Assembly (NCBI GenBank): GCA_026018925.1
Contig: JAKSZU010000012.1
Coordinates: 25,843,814-25,907,813, forward strand
Direction: 5' to 3'
From: Tupaia tana
Taxonomy: Eukaryota; Chordata; Mammalia; Scandentia; Tupaiidae
DNA: 64,000 bases
Part shown: positions 19,573 through 31,299 of the stretch, piece after piece
Numbering within the stretch: position 1 is the first letter of the stretch
Layout: each line of letters begins with the position of its first letter
The notes under the pieces: generated by a model
The model's input: only the letters and a program-made list of their open reading frames with translations
Databases searched by the model: none
What the model was told of the DNA's origin: nothing
Program-made: the position numbers and the translations under genes

Positions 19573-20520
19573 ATGACAGCACACCAAAATGGCACCATTT
19601 CCATTGAGGTTTCAGACTTCCTTCTGAACTGCTTTGTCAGATCCCCCAGGTGGCAGCTCTGGCTGTCCCTACCCCTCAGCCTCCTCTTCCTCCTGGCCAT
19701 GGGAGCCAATGCTATTCTCCTGACCACCATTCACCTGGAAGTTTCTCTGCATCAGCCCATGTACTACCTGCTCAGCCTCCTCTCTCTGTTGGACATGGTG
19801 CTCTGCCTCACGGTCATCCCCAAGGTCTTGGTCATCTTCTGGTTTGACCTCAGGCCCATCAGCTTTTCTGCCTGCTTCCTCCAGATGTACATCATGAATT
19901 GCTTCCTTGCAATGGAGTCCTGCACATTTATGGTCATGGCTTATGATCGCTATGTGGCCATCTGCCATCCACTCAGATACCCGTCCATTATCACTGACCA
20001 ATTTGTAGTCAAGGCCGCCATCTTTATTTTGGCCAGGAATGTTCTTTTAACTGTACCTATCCCCATTCTCTCAGCACAACTCTATTATTGTGGCAGAAAT
20101 GTCATTGAGAACTGCATCTGTGCAAATATGTCAGTCTCCAGGCTCTCCTGTGATGATGTCACCATTAATCGCATTTACCAATTTGCTGGAGGCTGGACCC
20201 TGCTAGGATCTGATCTCATCCTCATCTTCCTCTCCTACACCCTCATACTTAGAGCTGTGCTGAGACTCAAGGCAGAGGGTGCTGTGGCCAAGGCCCTAAG
20301 CACATGTGGTTCTCACTTCATCCTTATCCTCTTCTTCAGCACTATCCTTCTGGTCTTTGTCCTTACACACGTGACTAAGAAGAAGGTCTCCCCCGATGTG
20401 CCAATCTTGCTCAATGTCCTCCACCATGTTATCCCTGCAGCTCTTAACCCCATTGTTTATGGGGTAAGAACCCAAGAAATCAAGCAAGGGATCCAGAGAT
20501 TACTGAAGAAAGGGTGGTAA
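19573..20520 (+). CDS. OR56A3: Class I olfactory receptor, OR56A3-like (receptor 2)
   Basis: Intact 315-residue odorant receptor, presumably a G-alpha-olf-coupled receptor of olfactory cilia. Seen: N-glycosylation sequon N6-G-T; TM1 GAN motif; LHQPMYYLLSLLSLLD at 59-74; MAYDRYVAICHPLRYPS from 122; loop 2 cysteine pattern (YYCGRN...CICANMSVSRLSC); KALSTCGSH in TM6; NPIVYG in TM7; C terminus QRLLKKGW. The N terminus (FLLNCFVRSPRWQLW) and the ICANMSVSRLSCDDVTIN loop resemble human OR56A3 as I recall it. Receptors 3 and 4 are near-identical through TM2-TM4 and TM6-TM7. They differ mainly in TM4/loop 2 (here VLLTVPIPILSAQLYY), where ligand-specificity differences would be expected. The start is the first ATG after the acceptor; an ATG 10 bp upstream (19563) is out of frame. 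Among OR56A3 copies the one-to-one orthologue cannot be chosen from this window. Confidence 0.97.
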   Translation: MTAHQNGTISIEVSDFLLNCFVRSPRWQLWLSLPLSLLFLLAMGANAILLTTIHLEVSLHQPMYYLLSLLSLLDMVLCLTVIPKVLVIFWFDLRPISFSACFLQMYIMNCFLAMESCTFMVMAYDRYVAICHPLRYPSIITDQFVVKAAIFILARNVLLTVPIPILSAQLYYCGRNVIENCICANMSVSRLSCDDVTINRIYQFAGGWTLLGSDLILIFLSYTLILRAVLRLKAEGAVAKALSTCGSHFILILFFSTILLVFVLTHVTKKKVSPDVPILLNVLHHVIPAALNPIVYGVRTQEIKQGIQRLLKKGW

Positions 20521-22046
20521 TAAAGGCAACTAGATCTCTGAATTTCTAAAATAGGATAAAGCTTTGAATAACTTTTGGGTGAGTGAGTGAAACTCATATG
20601 TATAACTTGTATTCTCAAACTGTATGAACTAGAAGTTGTACATTTCCTAAAACTTAAGTTTTATTTTAATTTTTTCTTTCTTTCAGTCCTCCATCAGGAA
20701 AATCCTTGATCCTTTCTTCTTTTTTCCCCATGCTTATGTCTAAAATATGGAGATCCCTTAACAAACTCTCTAGTGAGAAATTTATGTTTCTGAATAAACT
20801 ATTAGTTTATTATAAATTTTGTAGTCTCAAAATATAATTGTGGGTATTTTATGGGTTGTGTTGTCTGTATGCTTCTTGTCTTATTTACACAGAAGAGCGT
20901 ACGTTGGAGAAAAAGACCCTGGCATTGAAATATCAGTTCTGAATGATGGAAGGTTGCTACTGGTCTGCTGTTAGGTCTTTTTATTTCATCCTTCTACTTT
21001 ATTATTGTTTCTCCCTATCTCTGCCATTCTTTTTTTCTCTTTTTCTAGATCAGACAACTGTACTTTTGTACTGTGAATTATAAGAGGGGGATTTTTTTTC
21101 CTTTATTGTTTTTGTGTGTAATAAGTATCAATAAATTTTATTAGATATGAGAGATACCTAGGTCTTCCTCCCCAAGATTTCTGTACTTAGAAACAATTTT
21201 TTTGGATCCAGGATCTCACAGTTCATTGTGTACAAACCTAGCTCTGTGATGAAGTTAAGGGTTGTTAGGATTGTAATATATGATCCCAGTAATAATAATG
21301 AAATAATAAATAGACTAACTGAATTTTATTTTCTTATTAATTGGACAGTTTTTAAATATACATTATGTCAGTTATTAAGAAGCAAAGTAAATAGAATAAT
21401 GTTATTGCTTTGGTGAGTTTGGCATTTGATTAGGAAAAATCCAAATATATACTTCTCAACTGGAGAGCAATGAGCAATGGAATAGGCACCTTTAAGCACA
21501 GCAAGATTCTAGGTGACTGAAGAAAGCACTAGAACGTCTGGGTAGGAAGCATGGCACAACTCCAAAAAAAATAATAGAAGGTTGTGTTTCTGGAAATAAA
21601 TCAGGTGGTTTCCCTGTGTTCCCTCTTACTCATATATTATCTGAGAAGATCCAATATTTCTTTTTTTTTTGAAGATCCATTCTAGATAAAATACATTTTC
21701 CTCAATAACAACTTTTAAGTATGTTTACTTTGTTTTGATCATGCAAAGTAAATCTCTCAATAGACAAATAATACTGTCTCCAAAGTCTGGGTCTTTTCAT
21801 CCTGTACTGAAATCACTTGGGGTTATACCCTGGCCTATTTAAGCTTAGATTCTGTAAACTCTTTTTCTTCTTCATCTTGCAGTAAAAAACAATAAATTAA
21901 ATCTCATTTCTCTACCTCTGGATATACCATAAGTAACATCTGGAATCATAAGCATCCATTTACATAATAAAAAGCAGCAATTAAAACATTTAACCAGCAT
22001 TTTAATTGTAAATTTCTCAATAGTGAAAAATAATGTGCTAAAATCC

Positions 22047-22103
<57 letters not shown>

Positions 22104-22679
22104 ACAAAAAGAAGATGAATTCTCCTAATCTAATCATCTCAACATCAAAAGTGGCTTGGCTTAACGTATATGTAACTGGATATTAGTGAGAAAGTTTTAA
22201 ATATATAAAGATACAATATTTTCCTAAGGTAAATTTATACTACCATGTTTTAGACTATATTATTAAACTGGAAGTTTTAACATTACTCTGTGTTGCTATC
22301 TATTCATCAAGGGACCAAAAACTTCAGGGATTAGTCTTTTCCAGGATCATACTATTTGTATAACAAAGTAGATTTTCTTAAATAAATAGTCAGAAGAGAA
22401 ATTTGGATGACAGACCTTCAAAGGCCAGATTAGGGAATTTGGTGTGGGTACCATCCAAGTACTGAGCAAATTTACATAAGCTTTCTCTTCCAAAATAGAG
22501 TGGTGAAATCCTCATAATAAAAAATAAGTTGAAAGCCATGCATTTTTTTGTTTATGTGTAACTTTTAGACAGGTATAGTCCATATCAAAGCAATAGTGAC
22601 TTATATTTGAAAAATAAGGTAAAGAATGACTCCTTTATTTCCCCAAAATTGTTGATTTTAATGAGAATTTCCTCAAAAA
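20521..22679. other. 3' flank of receptor 2 and AT-rich intergenic DNA
   Basis: The 3' UTR start GGCAACTAGATCT matches GGCAACTGGATCT after receptor 3 and a similar stretch after receptor 4, so the duplication extended past the stop codon. AATAAA motifs occur at 20519-20524 (overlapping the stop codon) and 20793-20798; the second is a plausible polyadenylation signal. Beyond that nothing but AT-rich DNA is recognised. Confidence 0.45.
22053..22100. repeat. (AT)n microsatellite
   Basis: About 48 bp of uninterrupted AT dinucleotides, probably length-variable. Confidence 0.95.
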
Positions 22680-23020
22680 CAGTGCTGTTCAATGTAAGTC
22701 ACATATTTCATCTTAAGCTTTTCAGTAGATACATCTAAAAAGTAGAAAGAAAAAGGTAAAATTTATTTTAATATTTAGTTAATCCAGTATATCCTAAGTG
22801 TCATCATTTTTGCATATAAAATATAGTGAATAAATATATAAGAATTATTGGGACATTGTACATTATTTTTTGTGTCAAGTTTAAAAAATGCATTATGTGG
22901 TTTATAGCTAAAGTATATTTCAATTTGGACTATCCACATTCCATGTGCTTAATAGTGTTATGTGCTTAGTGGCTGTTGTAGTAATCTGAGCAGCTCTAGA
23001 TACTCAGTTTTAAAAGGCAG
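22680..23020 (+). mobile_element. Ancient mammalian DNA-transposon relic (hAT-like, non-autonomous)
   Basis: Starts GTGCTGTTCAATGTAAGTCA and ends CTTAGTGGCTGTTGTAGTAA, with AAAAAGTAGAAAGAAAAAGG and TCAATTTGGACTATCCACAT inside. This is the layout of a common old repeat with GCCAC(...)TGGACA-like ends. I cannot name the family with certainty. Antisense cousins lie at 46425-46660 and 62505-62750. Confidence 0.6.
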
Positions 23021-23063
23021 CTAAAGTAGAAGATAAAGTTAATTGGGGAAAAATATTCTTCTT

Positions 23064-26000
23064 TTTTTTAAATTTTTTATTATCATCATGTTCTTCTATT
23101 ATATTACATTGAATTACATATAACTTTACAGTGTATTACATTGCTTTTTCAAAAGGGAATGCCATGCATGTCAGTCAGTACAGAGACATTAATCTCCCCA
23201 CTTTAACATTCAATATCTTTTCTATGTTTTCCCTAATCATTATTACTATTATTCTAATTATTTTTTAAAACAGTCAATTGCTATTTTTCATTTTGCTTGT
23301 ACAAATACTTTGCCCATCATGAAATACTTCTCAGACAAATCCAGTTGAGAATACTATACTATACATGTCAACATCAACAGTTAATAAGCCATATCTCTTT
23401 CTCACTAATGTCCTGCCTCTCTATTGTTCAGTTGTTATCTTTCTCTATTCTCTTCTCTTCACTTCCCCCATTCCACACTGTCCTATTCTCGTTAAGTACC
23501 TTCACTGCTTTTATGTCCTCCAATTTTTTGCTCTCTATTATAGAGTGCTGATAGTCGGTATATATTGAGTGGATACATACAATATCTTTCTTTCATAGCC
23601 TGGCTTACTTCACTCAGCAATATATCCTCCGTATCTGACCACTTTCTATCAAATTCCAGGGTCTTGTTATTTTTTATGGCTGAGTAGTATTCCATAGAGT
23701 ATATATACCACACTTTTCCAATCCATTCATCAGTTTGTGGACATTTAGGTTGGTTCCATGTCTTGGCAATTGTGAATAATGCTGCAATAAACATTGATGT
23801 GCAAGCACTTTTCTGACTGAGCGTTCTCCTGTCTTTTGGGTAAATACCCAGAAGTGGGATTGCTGGATCAAATGGTAGTTCTATTTGTAGATCTTTGAGG
23901 AACCTCCATATTGTTCTCCACAGTGGTTGAACTAGTTTACATTCCCACCAACAGTGTAGGAGGGTTCCCTTTTCACCACATCCCCGCCAACACTTATCAC
24001 TTTTTATATTCTTAATCTTTGCCATTCTGACAGGGGTTAGGTGGTATCTCATTGTAGTTTTTATCTGCATCTCCCTTATGATGAGGGATGTTGAGCATTT
24101 TCTCATATGCTTTTTGGCTGTTCGAATGTCTTCCTTAGAGAGACTTCTGTTCAGCTCATTTTCCCATCTTTTAATTGGGTTCATCATTTTTTTTCGCATA
24201 AGGCACTTGAGTTCCCTATGTATTCTGGTTATCAGTCCCTTGTCTGAGGCATATTTAACAAAAATATTTTCCCATTCTGAGGGTTGTCGGTTCACACTTG
24301 TTACTGTGTCCTTTGCTGTGCAGAAACTTCTTAGTCTAATATAGTCCCACTTGTCTATTTTAGGGATTATTGCCTGTGCTTTGGGAGTCTTATTTAAGAA
24401 GTCTTTGCCTACTCCAATGTCCCCCAGAGTTTCCCCAGCATTTTCCACCAGTAGTTTTATTGTTTGAGGTCTTAGGTTCAGATCTCTGATCCATTTTGAG
24501 TTGACTGTTGTTAATGGTGAAAGATGGGGGTTCAGTTTCATCTTTCTGCAGGTGGATACCCAGTTTTTCCAGCATCATTTACTAAAGATGTTTTCCTTTT
24601 CCCAATGGATTGACTGATATCCTTTGTCAAAGATCAGTTGGCTGTAAGCTTTGGGGGTTATTTCTGGGGTCTCTATTCTCTTCCATTGGTCCACTTGTCT
24701 GTTTTTATGCCAATACCATGCTGTTTTGATGACCACAGCTTTATAGTATATCTTGGGATCAGGGAGTGATATGCCTCCTACTCCATTCTTCTTGCGCAGG
24801 ATTGCTTTTGCAATACAAGGTCTTTTATGGTTCCAGACAAATTCTATGATTGCCTTTTCTAGATCTCTGAAGAATATCTCTGGTATTTTGATTGGAATTG
24901 CATTAAACATGTAGATTAATTTGGGTAGAATTGCCATTTTGATTATGTTAATTCTTCCAATCCAGGAGCATGGGATGTCCTTCCACATTTTTATGTCACT
25001 TTCAATGTCTCTTTTAAGATTTTCGTAGTTTTATTTATAAAGGTCTTTGACTTTCTTAGTTAGGTTTATCCCTAGGTATCTTATACACCTTGTGGCTACG
25101 GTGAAAGGGATTCCTTTCTTCAGCTCTGCTTCATTCAACTTGTTATTCATAAATAGAAATGCTATAGATTTTTGGATATTGATTTTGTATCCTGCCACCT
25201 TACTGTATTCACTTATTACTTCAAGCAGTTTTTTCATGGATACCTTTGGGTCTTCTAAGGACACCATCATGTCATCTGCAAATAAAGATATTTTCAATTC
25301 TTCTTTTCCTATTCGAATGCCTTTAATATTATTCTCTTCTCTGATTGCAATAGCTAAGACTTCCAACACTATATTAAGGAGCAGTGGAGAAAGTGGGCAG
25401 CCTTGCCTAGTACCTGTTTTCAGAGGAAAAGCTTTCAGCTTTTCCCCATTCAGTATAATGTTAGCTGTAGGTTTTTCATAGATTGCTTTTATTGTGTTCA
25501 GAAATGACCCTTCTATACCAATCTTACTGAGAGTCTTAATCATAAAAGGATGTTGTATTTTATCAAATGCTTTCTCCGCATCAATTGAGATGATCATATG
25601 GTTTTTATCTTTCTTTCTGTTAATGTGGTGTATTACATTTATGGTCTTGCGTATATTAAACCACCCTTGCATCCCTGGTATAAAGCCTGCCTGATCGTGA
25701 TGAATGATCTTTGTTATATGTTGTTGGATCCGATTTGCGAGTATCTTGTTGAGAATTTTCGCGTCTATATTCATCAATGCTATTGGTCTGTAGTTTTCCT
25801 TTTTTGTCATATCTTTATCTGTTTTGGGGATGAGGATGATGGAGGCTTCATAAAATGAATTTGGAAGGTTTCCTTCCTTTTAAATCTTTAGAAATAATTT
25901 TAGTAGGATAGGGGTTAACTCTTCCTTAAAAGTTTTGTAGAATTCACAAGTGAAGCCATCTGGGCCTGGGCTTTTCTTTGTTGGGAGGTTATTTATTACT

Positions 26001-27346
26001 GATTCAATCTCCTGGCTTGTTATGGGTCTATTCAGGTTCTCTATGTCTTCCTGATCCAACCTTGGTAGATTATGTGCATCCAGGAATTTATCCATCTCCT
26101 CCAGGTTATCTTGTTTGTTGGCGTAAAGTCGCTCATAGTATCCTCTAATGATATTTTGTATTTCTGCTATGTCTGTGGTAATATTGCCTGTTTCATCACA
26201 TATTTGATTAATCTGGTTTCTTTCTTTCTTCTTCTTAATCAGTCTAGCCAATGGTGTATCGATCTTGTTAATCTTTTCAAAGAACCAGCTTTTGCTTTCA
26301 TTTATTTTCTGTATGGTTCGTTTATTTTCTATTTCATTTATTTCTGCTCGAACCTTTATTATTTCTTTTTGCCTGGCATTTTAAGGGTTTGTTTGTTGTT
26401 GTTTTTCCAATTCTCTGAGGCATGATGATAAGTTATCTACTTGCCATCTTTCTATCCTTTTCTTATGCGCAATAATTGCTATGAATTTTCCTCTTAAGAC
26501 TGCTTTTGCTGTGTCCCATAGATTCTGGACACTTGTGCACTCATTATCATTAGTTTCCATAAATTTTTTTATTTCAGCCTTAATTTCTTCAGTAGTGAAG
26601 AAGTCATTCAGAAGTAGGTTGTTCAGTCTCCATGTGTTCGTTTATCTTCGGGGTTGTGTCTTGAAGTTAATCTTGAGTTTAATTCCATCATGGTCAGAGA
26701 AGATGCTGGGTACATTGAATGTCAATGGATTAAATTCTCCAGTAAAGAGACATACACTGGCTGAATGGATAAGAAAACAGAAACCCTCTATCTGTTGCCT
26801 ACAAGAAACTCACCTTATGGATAAAGACATACATAGACTAACAGTCAAGGGCTGGAAAAAGATACTCCATGCAAATGGAAATCAAAAAAAGGCTGGAGTA
26901 GCGATATTGATCTCAGACAAAATAGATTTCAAGACAAAGACTTAAGAGACAAAGAAGGGCATTATATAATAGTAAATGGGGTAATCCAGCAAGAAGACAT
27001 AACCCTTATAAATATCTATGCACCCAACTCAGGTGCACCTAAATATGTGAAGGAAAGACTGCTAGAGCTAAAAGGAGAGATAGGGAGAAATACTATAATT
27101 GTTGGAGATCTCAACACCCCATTATCTCCTATAGACAGATCTTCTAGACAGAAAATAAATAGAGAGATACAGGACTTAAATGATACTATAAATGGAATGG
27201 GCTTGACAGATATCTATAGAACTTTCCACCCCACATCCACAACATATACATTTTTCTCACCCCGACATAGAACCTTTTCAAAGATAGATCATATATTAGG
27301 ACACAAATCAAGCCTTTATAGATTCAAAGGCATAGAAACTGTACCC
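23064..27346 (-). mobile_element. Young L1, 4.3 kb, with twin-priming 5' inversion
   Basis: Antisense body 23064-26705: 3' UTR, cysteine-rich C-terminal domain (around 23960-24010), and the reverse transcriptase with the FADD catalytic motif near 25270-25285. The 5' segment at 26706-27346 is inverted (sense) and encodes the start of the endonuclease domain (LNVNGLNSP, CCLQETHL, IVGDLNTP, IDHILGHK). The two parts abut in L1 coordinates. A 14 bp target-site duplication AAAATATTCTTCTT lies at 23050-23063 and 27347-27360. Long residual frames (349, 259, 137 and 123 codons) show it is young but already frameshifted. It is truncated before ORF1 and cannot be active. Confidence 0.95.
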
Positions 27347-27540
27347 AAAATATTCTTCTTAGAAAATAACTTTATTTATATTCTTTCTTTTGAGCTATAA
27401 TTTTTCTCTTTTTTTCATATTTTGCCACATAGAGAAAAGGAAGTCAGGGTTTCAGAAGATAAATGACGTTTTGTCCTAAAACGTTCCATGACATCAGTGC
27501 TACATCTTTTCTTTCTAAGAATTATTTATTTAATTTGTTA

Positions 27541-27702
27541 TTATTATTAGTTTTTAATTTGCTATAGGACATGTGCATGAGAGAGAAAGAGAGAGAAAGA
27601 GAGAAAATGAATAAGCAAGCTTCCAGGTCTAGGACTCAAACTGTAGTTGGCCATTTGAGAGTCCAGGGCCTCAGCCACCACACCACCTGCTGAAGTTGTT
27701 AA
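27541..27702 (-). mobile_element. Old SINE, internally deleted
   Basis: TTGCTATAGGACATGTGCAT, GA-rich tract, then CCAGGTCTAGGACTCAAACT and a head end CACCACCTGCTG. The central palindrome and core are missing. Confidence 0.7.
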
Positions 27703-28737
27703 TGTGAAAGGTTTATCAGAAGGACAATAATAATCATAATTTGTAAATTTCTTATTTTTTTCTTTACATGATTTACATTTTTGTATGTATGTACAATGTA
27801 TGTGTAAAACTAGTTATTTTGTGTTACATTATTTTAATAAAATATATTTTTTTATCAAAATAGTGATATTGTTATTTGGGGATGAGGGTATTGGAGGCTT
27901 CATAGAATGAATTTGAGAGGGTTCCTTCCTTCTGAATCTTTAGAAATAATTTCAGTAGAATGGAGGTTAACTCTTTAAAAGTTTTGTAGAATTCAGAAGT
28001 GAAGGCATCAGGGCCTGAGTTTTTCTTTGTTGGGAGATTATTTATTACTGATTCAATCTCATAGCTTGTTATGGGTCTATTCAGGCTTTCTATGTCTTCC
28101 TGTCCTGATCATGGTAGGATATATGTGTCCAGGAATATCATAGAATTTGTATGGAATCATAAAATGCCCCATATTGCCAAAGAAATCATGTGTAAGAAGA
28201 GTGAGTAGGAGGCATCTCACTCCCTGACCCCAAAATGTATTACAAAGCTGTGATAATCTAAACAGAACAATATACAATATAGACAAAAAAATAGACAGGT
28301 GGACCAATGGAACAGAATAGAGACCTCAGAAATAAATGCCAAATCATATAGCCAAATGATTTTTGACAAAGGGTACCAGTCAATCCAGTGGGAAAAGGAA
28401 GGCCTTTTCAATGAATGGTGCAGGAAAAACTGGGTATCCACCTGCAGAAAGATGAACCTGGATCCCTATCTCTACCCCTATTTCTCATCACTGACACAAA
28501 TCAACTCAAAGTGGATCAAAGATCTAAACCTAAGACTTCAAACTACAAAACTACTGGTGGAAAACATGGGAAACTGGGAGACATTGGGGTAGGCAAAGAC
28601 TTCTTAAATAAGACCACGAAAGCACAGGCAATAATCCCAAAAGTAAGCAAATGGGATTACAAAAGATTAAGAAGTTTCAGCACAGCAAAATACACAGTAA
28701 TTAGTGTGAATTGACAACCCTCAGAATGGGAGAATAT

Positions 28738-29323
28738 ACCCTGGCATTTGACAGAAAGTGGTCAGATATGGAGGATCTATTGCTGAGTGTAGTAAGCCAG
28801 GCTATGATAGAAAGATATTGTATGTATCCACTTAGTATATACTGACTATCCACACTCTATGGTAGAGAGCGAAATATTGAAAGACATAAAAGCAGTGAAA
28901 GTACTTAACGAGAATAAGACAGTGTGGAATGGGGGTGTGAAGAGAAGGGGACAGAGAAAGATAGCAAGAGAACAAATAGAGAGGCAGGACGTTAGTGGGA
29001 AACAGATATGGCTTATTACCTGTTGATGATGACATGTATAGTATTCTCAACTGGATTGGTCTGAGAAGTATTTCATGATGGGTAAAGTCTTTTTACAAGG
29101 AAAATGAGAAATAGTGATTGACTGTTTAAAAAAATAATTGGAATAATAATAATAATAATGATTGGGAAAAACAATGAGAAGATATTGAATGATGAAGTGG
29201 GGAGATTAATGTCTCTGTATTGACTGACATGCATGGCATTCCCTTTTGAAAAAGCAATGTAATACACTGTAATGTTATATGCAATCCAATGTAATATAAA
29301 CAAGATTATGATGATAAAAAAAA
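28738..29323 (+). mobile_element. Younger L1 3' fragment nested in an L1
   Basis: 5'-truncated insertion containing the end of ORF2 (ACCCTGGCATTTGACAGAAA) and the full 3' UTR. The 10 bp repeat GGGAGAATAT at 28728-28737 and 29324-29333 is its target site. Its 3' UTR closely matches 1-455 and 60300-60905. Confidence 0.92.
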
Positions 29324-29919
29324 GGGAGAATATTTTTGTAAACCATGCTTCAAATAAGGAATTGATAACCAGTATACACAGGGAACTCAAACATCTTACA
29401 CCCTCCAACACTCCCCAAAAAAGATCAGCCCAATTAAAAGGGAAAAAAGAACTGAACGAACAATTCTCTAAAGAAGACATATGAACAGCCAAAAAGCTTA
29501 TGAAAAATGCTCAACAACCCTCATCATAAGGGAGATGCAAATCAAAACCAATGAGATGCCACCTAACCTAACCTCCATCAGAATGGCTAAGATAAAAAAA
29601 AAAATGGTAAGTGCTAGTGAAGCTGTGGTGAAAAGGGAACTCTCCTATACTTTTGGTAGAAATGGAAATTAGTTAAGCTACTGTGGAGAATAATATGAGG
29701 TTCCTCAAAGATCTACAAATAGAACTACCATATGAACCACTCCTGAATATCTACCCAAAGGATAGGAAAATGCTTATTCAGAAAATTGCTTGCATATCTA
29801 TGTTTATTGCAACATTCTTCATAATTGCTAAGACATGGCACCAACTCAAATATCCATGTACATATGAATGAATTGAAAAAGTATGGCACATATACTCTAT
29901 AGAATACTACTCAGCCATA

Positions 29920-29978
29920 AAACAAAACAAAACAAAACAAAACAAAACAAAACAAAACAAAAAAAACAAAAAACAAAA
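29920..29978. repeat. (AAAAC)n microsatellite
   Basis: About ten AAAAC units followed by an irregular A-rich run, within the L1 ORF2/3' UTR boundary region. Confidence 0.95.
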
Positions 29979-30407
29979 CTAGACCCTGGCATTTGATAGA
30001 AAGTGAATGAATTTGGAAGATTTACTGTTGAGTAAAGCAAGCCAGGCTATGAAAAAGAGACGTTGTATGTCTCTACTTAATATATACCGACTGACTGCAC
30101 TCTATAGCAGAAACTGAAACATAAGGGTACACAGAAGCATGGAAAATTATTATGGATACTGGAGATGGTGTGGGAAGAAGGTGAAAGAAGGGCAAATGTG
30201 AGAGGAAGGGAATCAAGGAGAAAAATAGAGAGGCATGACATTTATGGGACCCAGAAATAGATTATTATCTGTTGATAACATGCATGGTATCTTCAACTGG
30301 ACTGATGTGAAGTGTATACATGTTGAGTAAATTCACTTTATAAGTTGTAGTGGTGTATAGTGATTGAATCCATAAAATAAATTAAAAGAATAAAAATAAG
30401 TTAAAAG

Positions 30408-30409
<2 letters not shown>

Positions 30410-30451
<42 letters not shown>
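30410..30451. repeat. (AT)n microsatellite at an L1 end
   Basis: About 42 bp of alternating AT immediately after the A-rich end of the L1. Confidence 0.95.
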
Positions 30452-30455
<4 letters not shown>

Positions 30456-30689
30456 TCTTTAATTTGGCCTCATTTTTTTGTTGTTCCCTCTAATAATAAT
30501 AGGTCATTGTTTTCATATTCTTCCTATACAAACAACTATTGTTGACTTCATCATCATTCAAATTGATGTTTTTAAACTTTTAGCATCAATTCTACACCAT
30601 TTTTATTACAACTGTTTTTTTGTTAACTAGTAATATTTGTTAGAGTAAATTTGAGCTTTAATCTGTTTTATGAAATTGTTTTAGTTTAG

Positions 30690-31290
30690 TTCATTGTTTT
30701 GTTTCAGTTAATTATTATGCTGATTATTTTTGAATATTGAACCAATCTTACACTTCTCGGATAAGCTTTACCTAGTCGTATTATCTTATTCTTTAAATAC
30801 ATTGCTTGATTTCCTAATATTTTGTGTGTATATTTATGAACAAGATTGCTCGAAGTGTTCTAATAATATATTTTCCCTCCTTTTCAGGTAAGGACACAAC
30901 TGGCCCCATAAAGTAATTTCTGAATTGTTCTTCTATTTCTCTGAATTTTCAAATTACTGGTACCATTTCTTCCTTAAATGCTTATTGCATTCACCACAAA
31001 ATCCATGCATGATTAGAGCTTTAATTGTAGAAATGTTCCAAAATAAATTTCTTTAACAAACATAAATCTATTTGGATTTTTAATCCAGTAATGGTTTTTG
31101 TAAATTGTGCCATTCAAGAATTTACCCATTTTGTTCAGTTGTCAAATTAAATGGCATGAAGTTCATAACATACTTTTTTTAATCATTTCAAAGTCTGTAT
31201 TGTCTGTAAAGATGTTCATCTTTCATTCTTCATACTGGGATTATGCATTTTCTCTATTTTTTTTAAAATCAACCTATATTGGGCTTAGGT
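30690..31290 (-). mobile_element. Ancient L1 ORF2 reverse-transcriptase fragment
   Basis: Landmarks of antisense L1 RT survive with heavy divergence: GAACCAATCTTACACTTCTC, TATTATCTTATTCTTTAAAT, TTCTTCCTTAAATGCTTATT, AAGAATTTACCCATTTTGTT. It is far older than the other L1 copies here. Confidence 0.7.
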
Positions 31291-31299
31291 TAATTTGTG

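Larger units (their letters stand above)
27879..30410 (+). mobile_element. L1 with 5' inversion, itself split by a younger L1
   Basis: The inverted 5' part (antisense, RT N-terminal region) is 27879-28127. The sense 3' part starts at 28128 (AGAATTTGTATGGAATCATA), runs to 28737, is interrupted by another L1 (28738-29323), resumes at 29324 (GGGAGAATATTTTTGTAAAC) and continues through the C-terminal domain and 3' UTR to about 30410. An (AAAAC)n expansion sits at 29920-29978. Frames are broken throughout. Confidence 0.88.

Noticed and set aside
23492-25810. Functional reverse transcriptase gene
   Set aside because: Reading frames of 349, 137 and 259 codons are parts of one L1 ORF2 broken by frameshifts; endonuclease is inverted and ORF1 missing.
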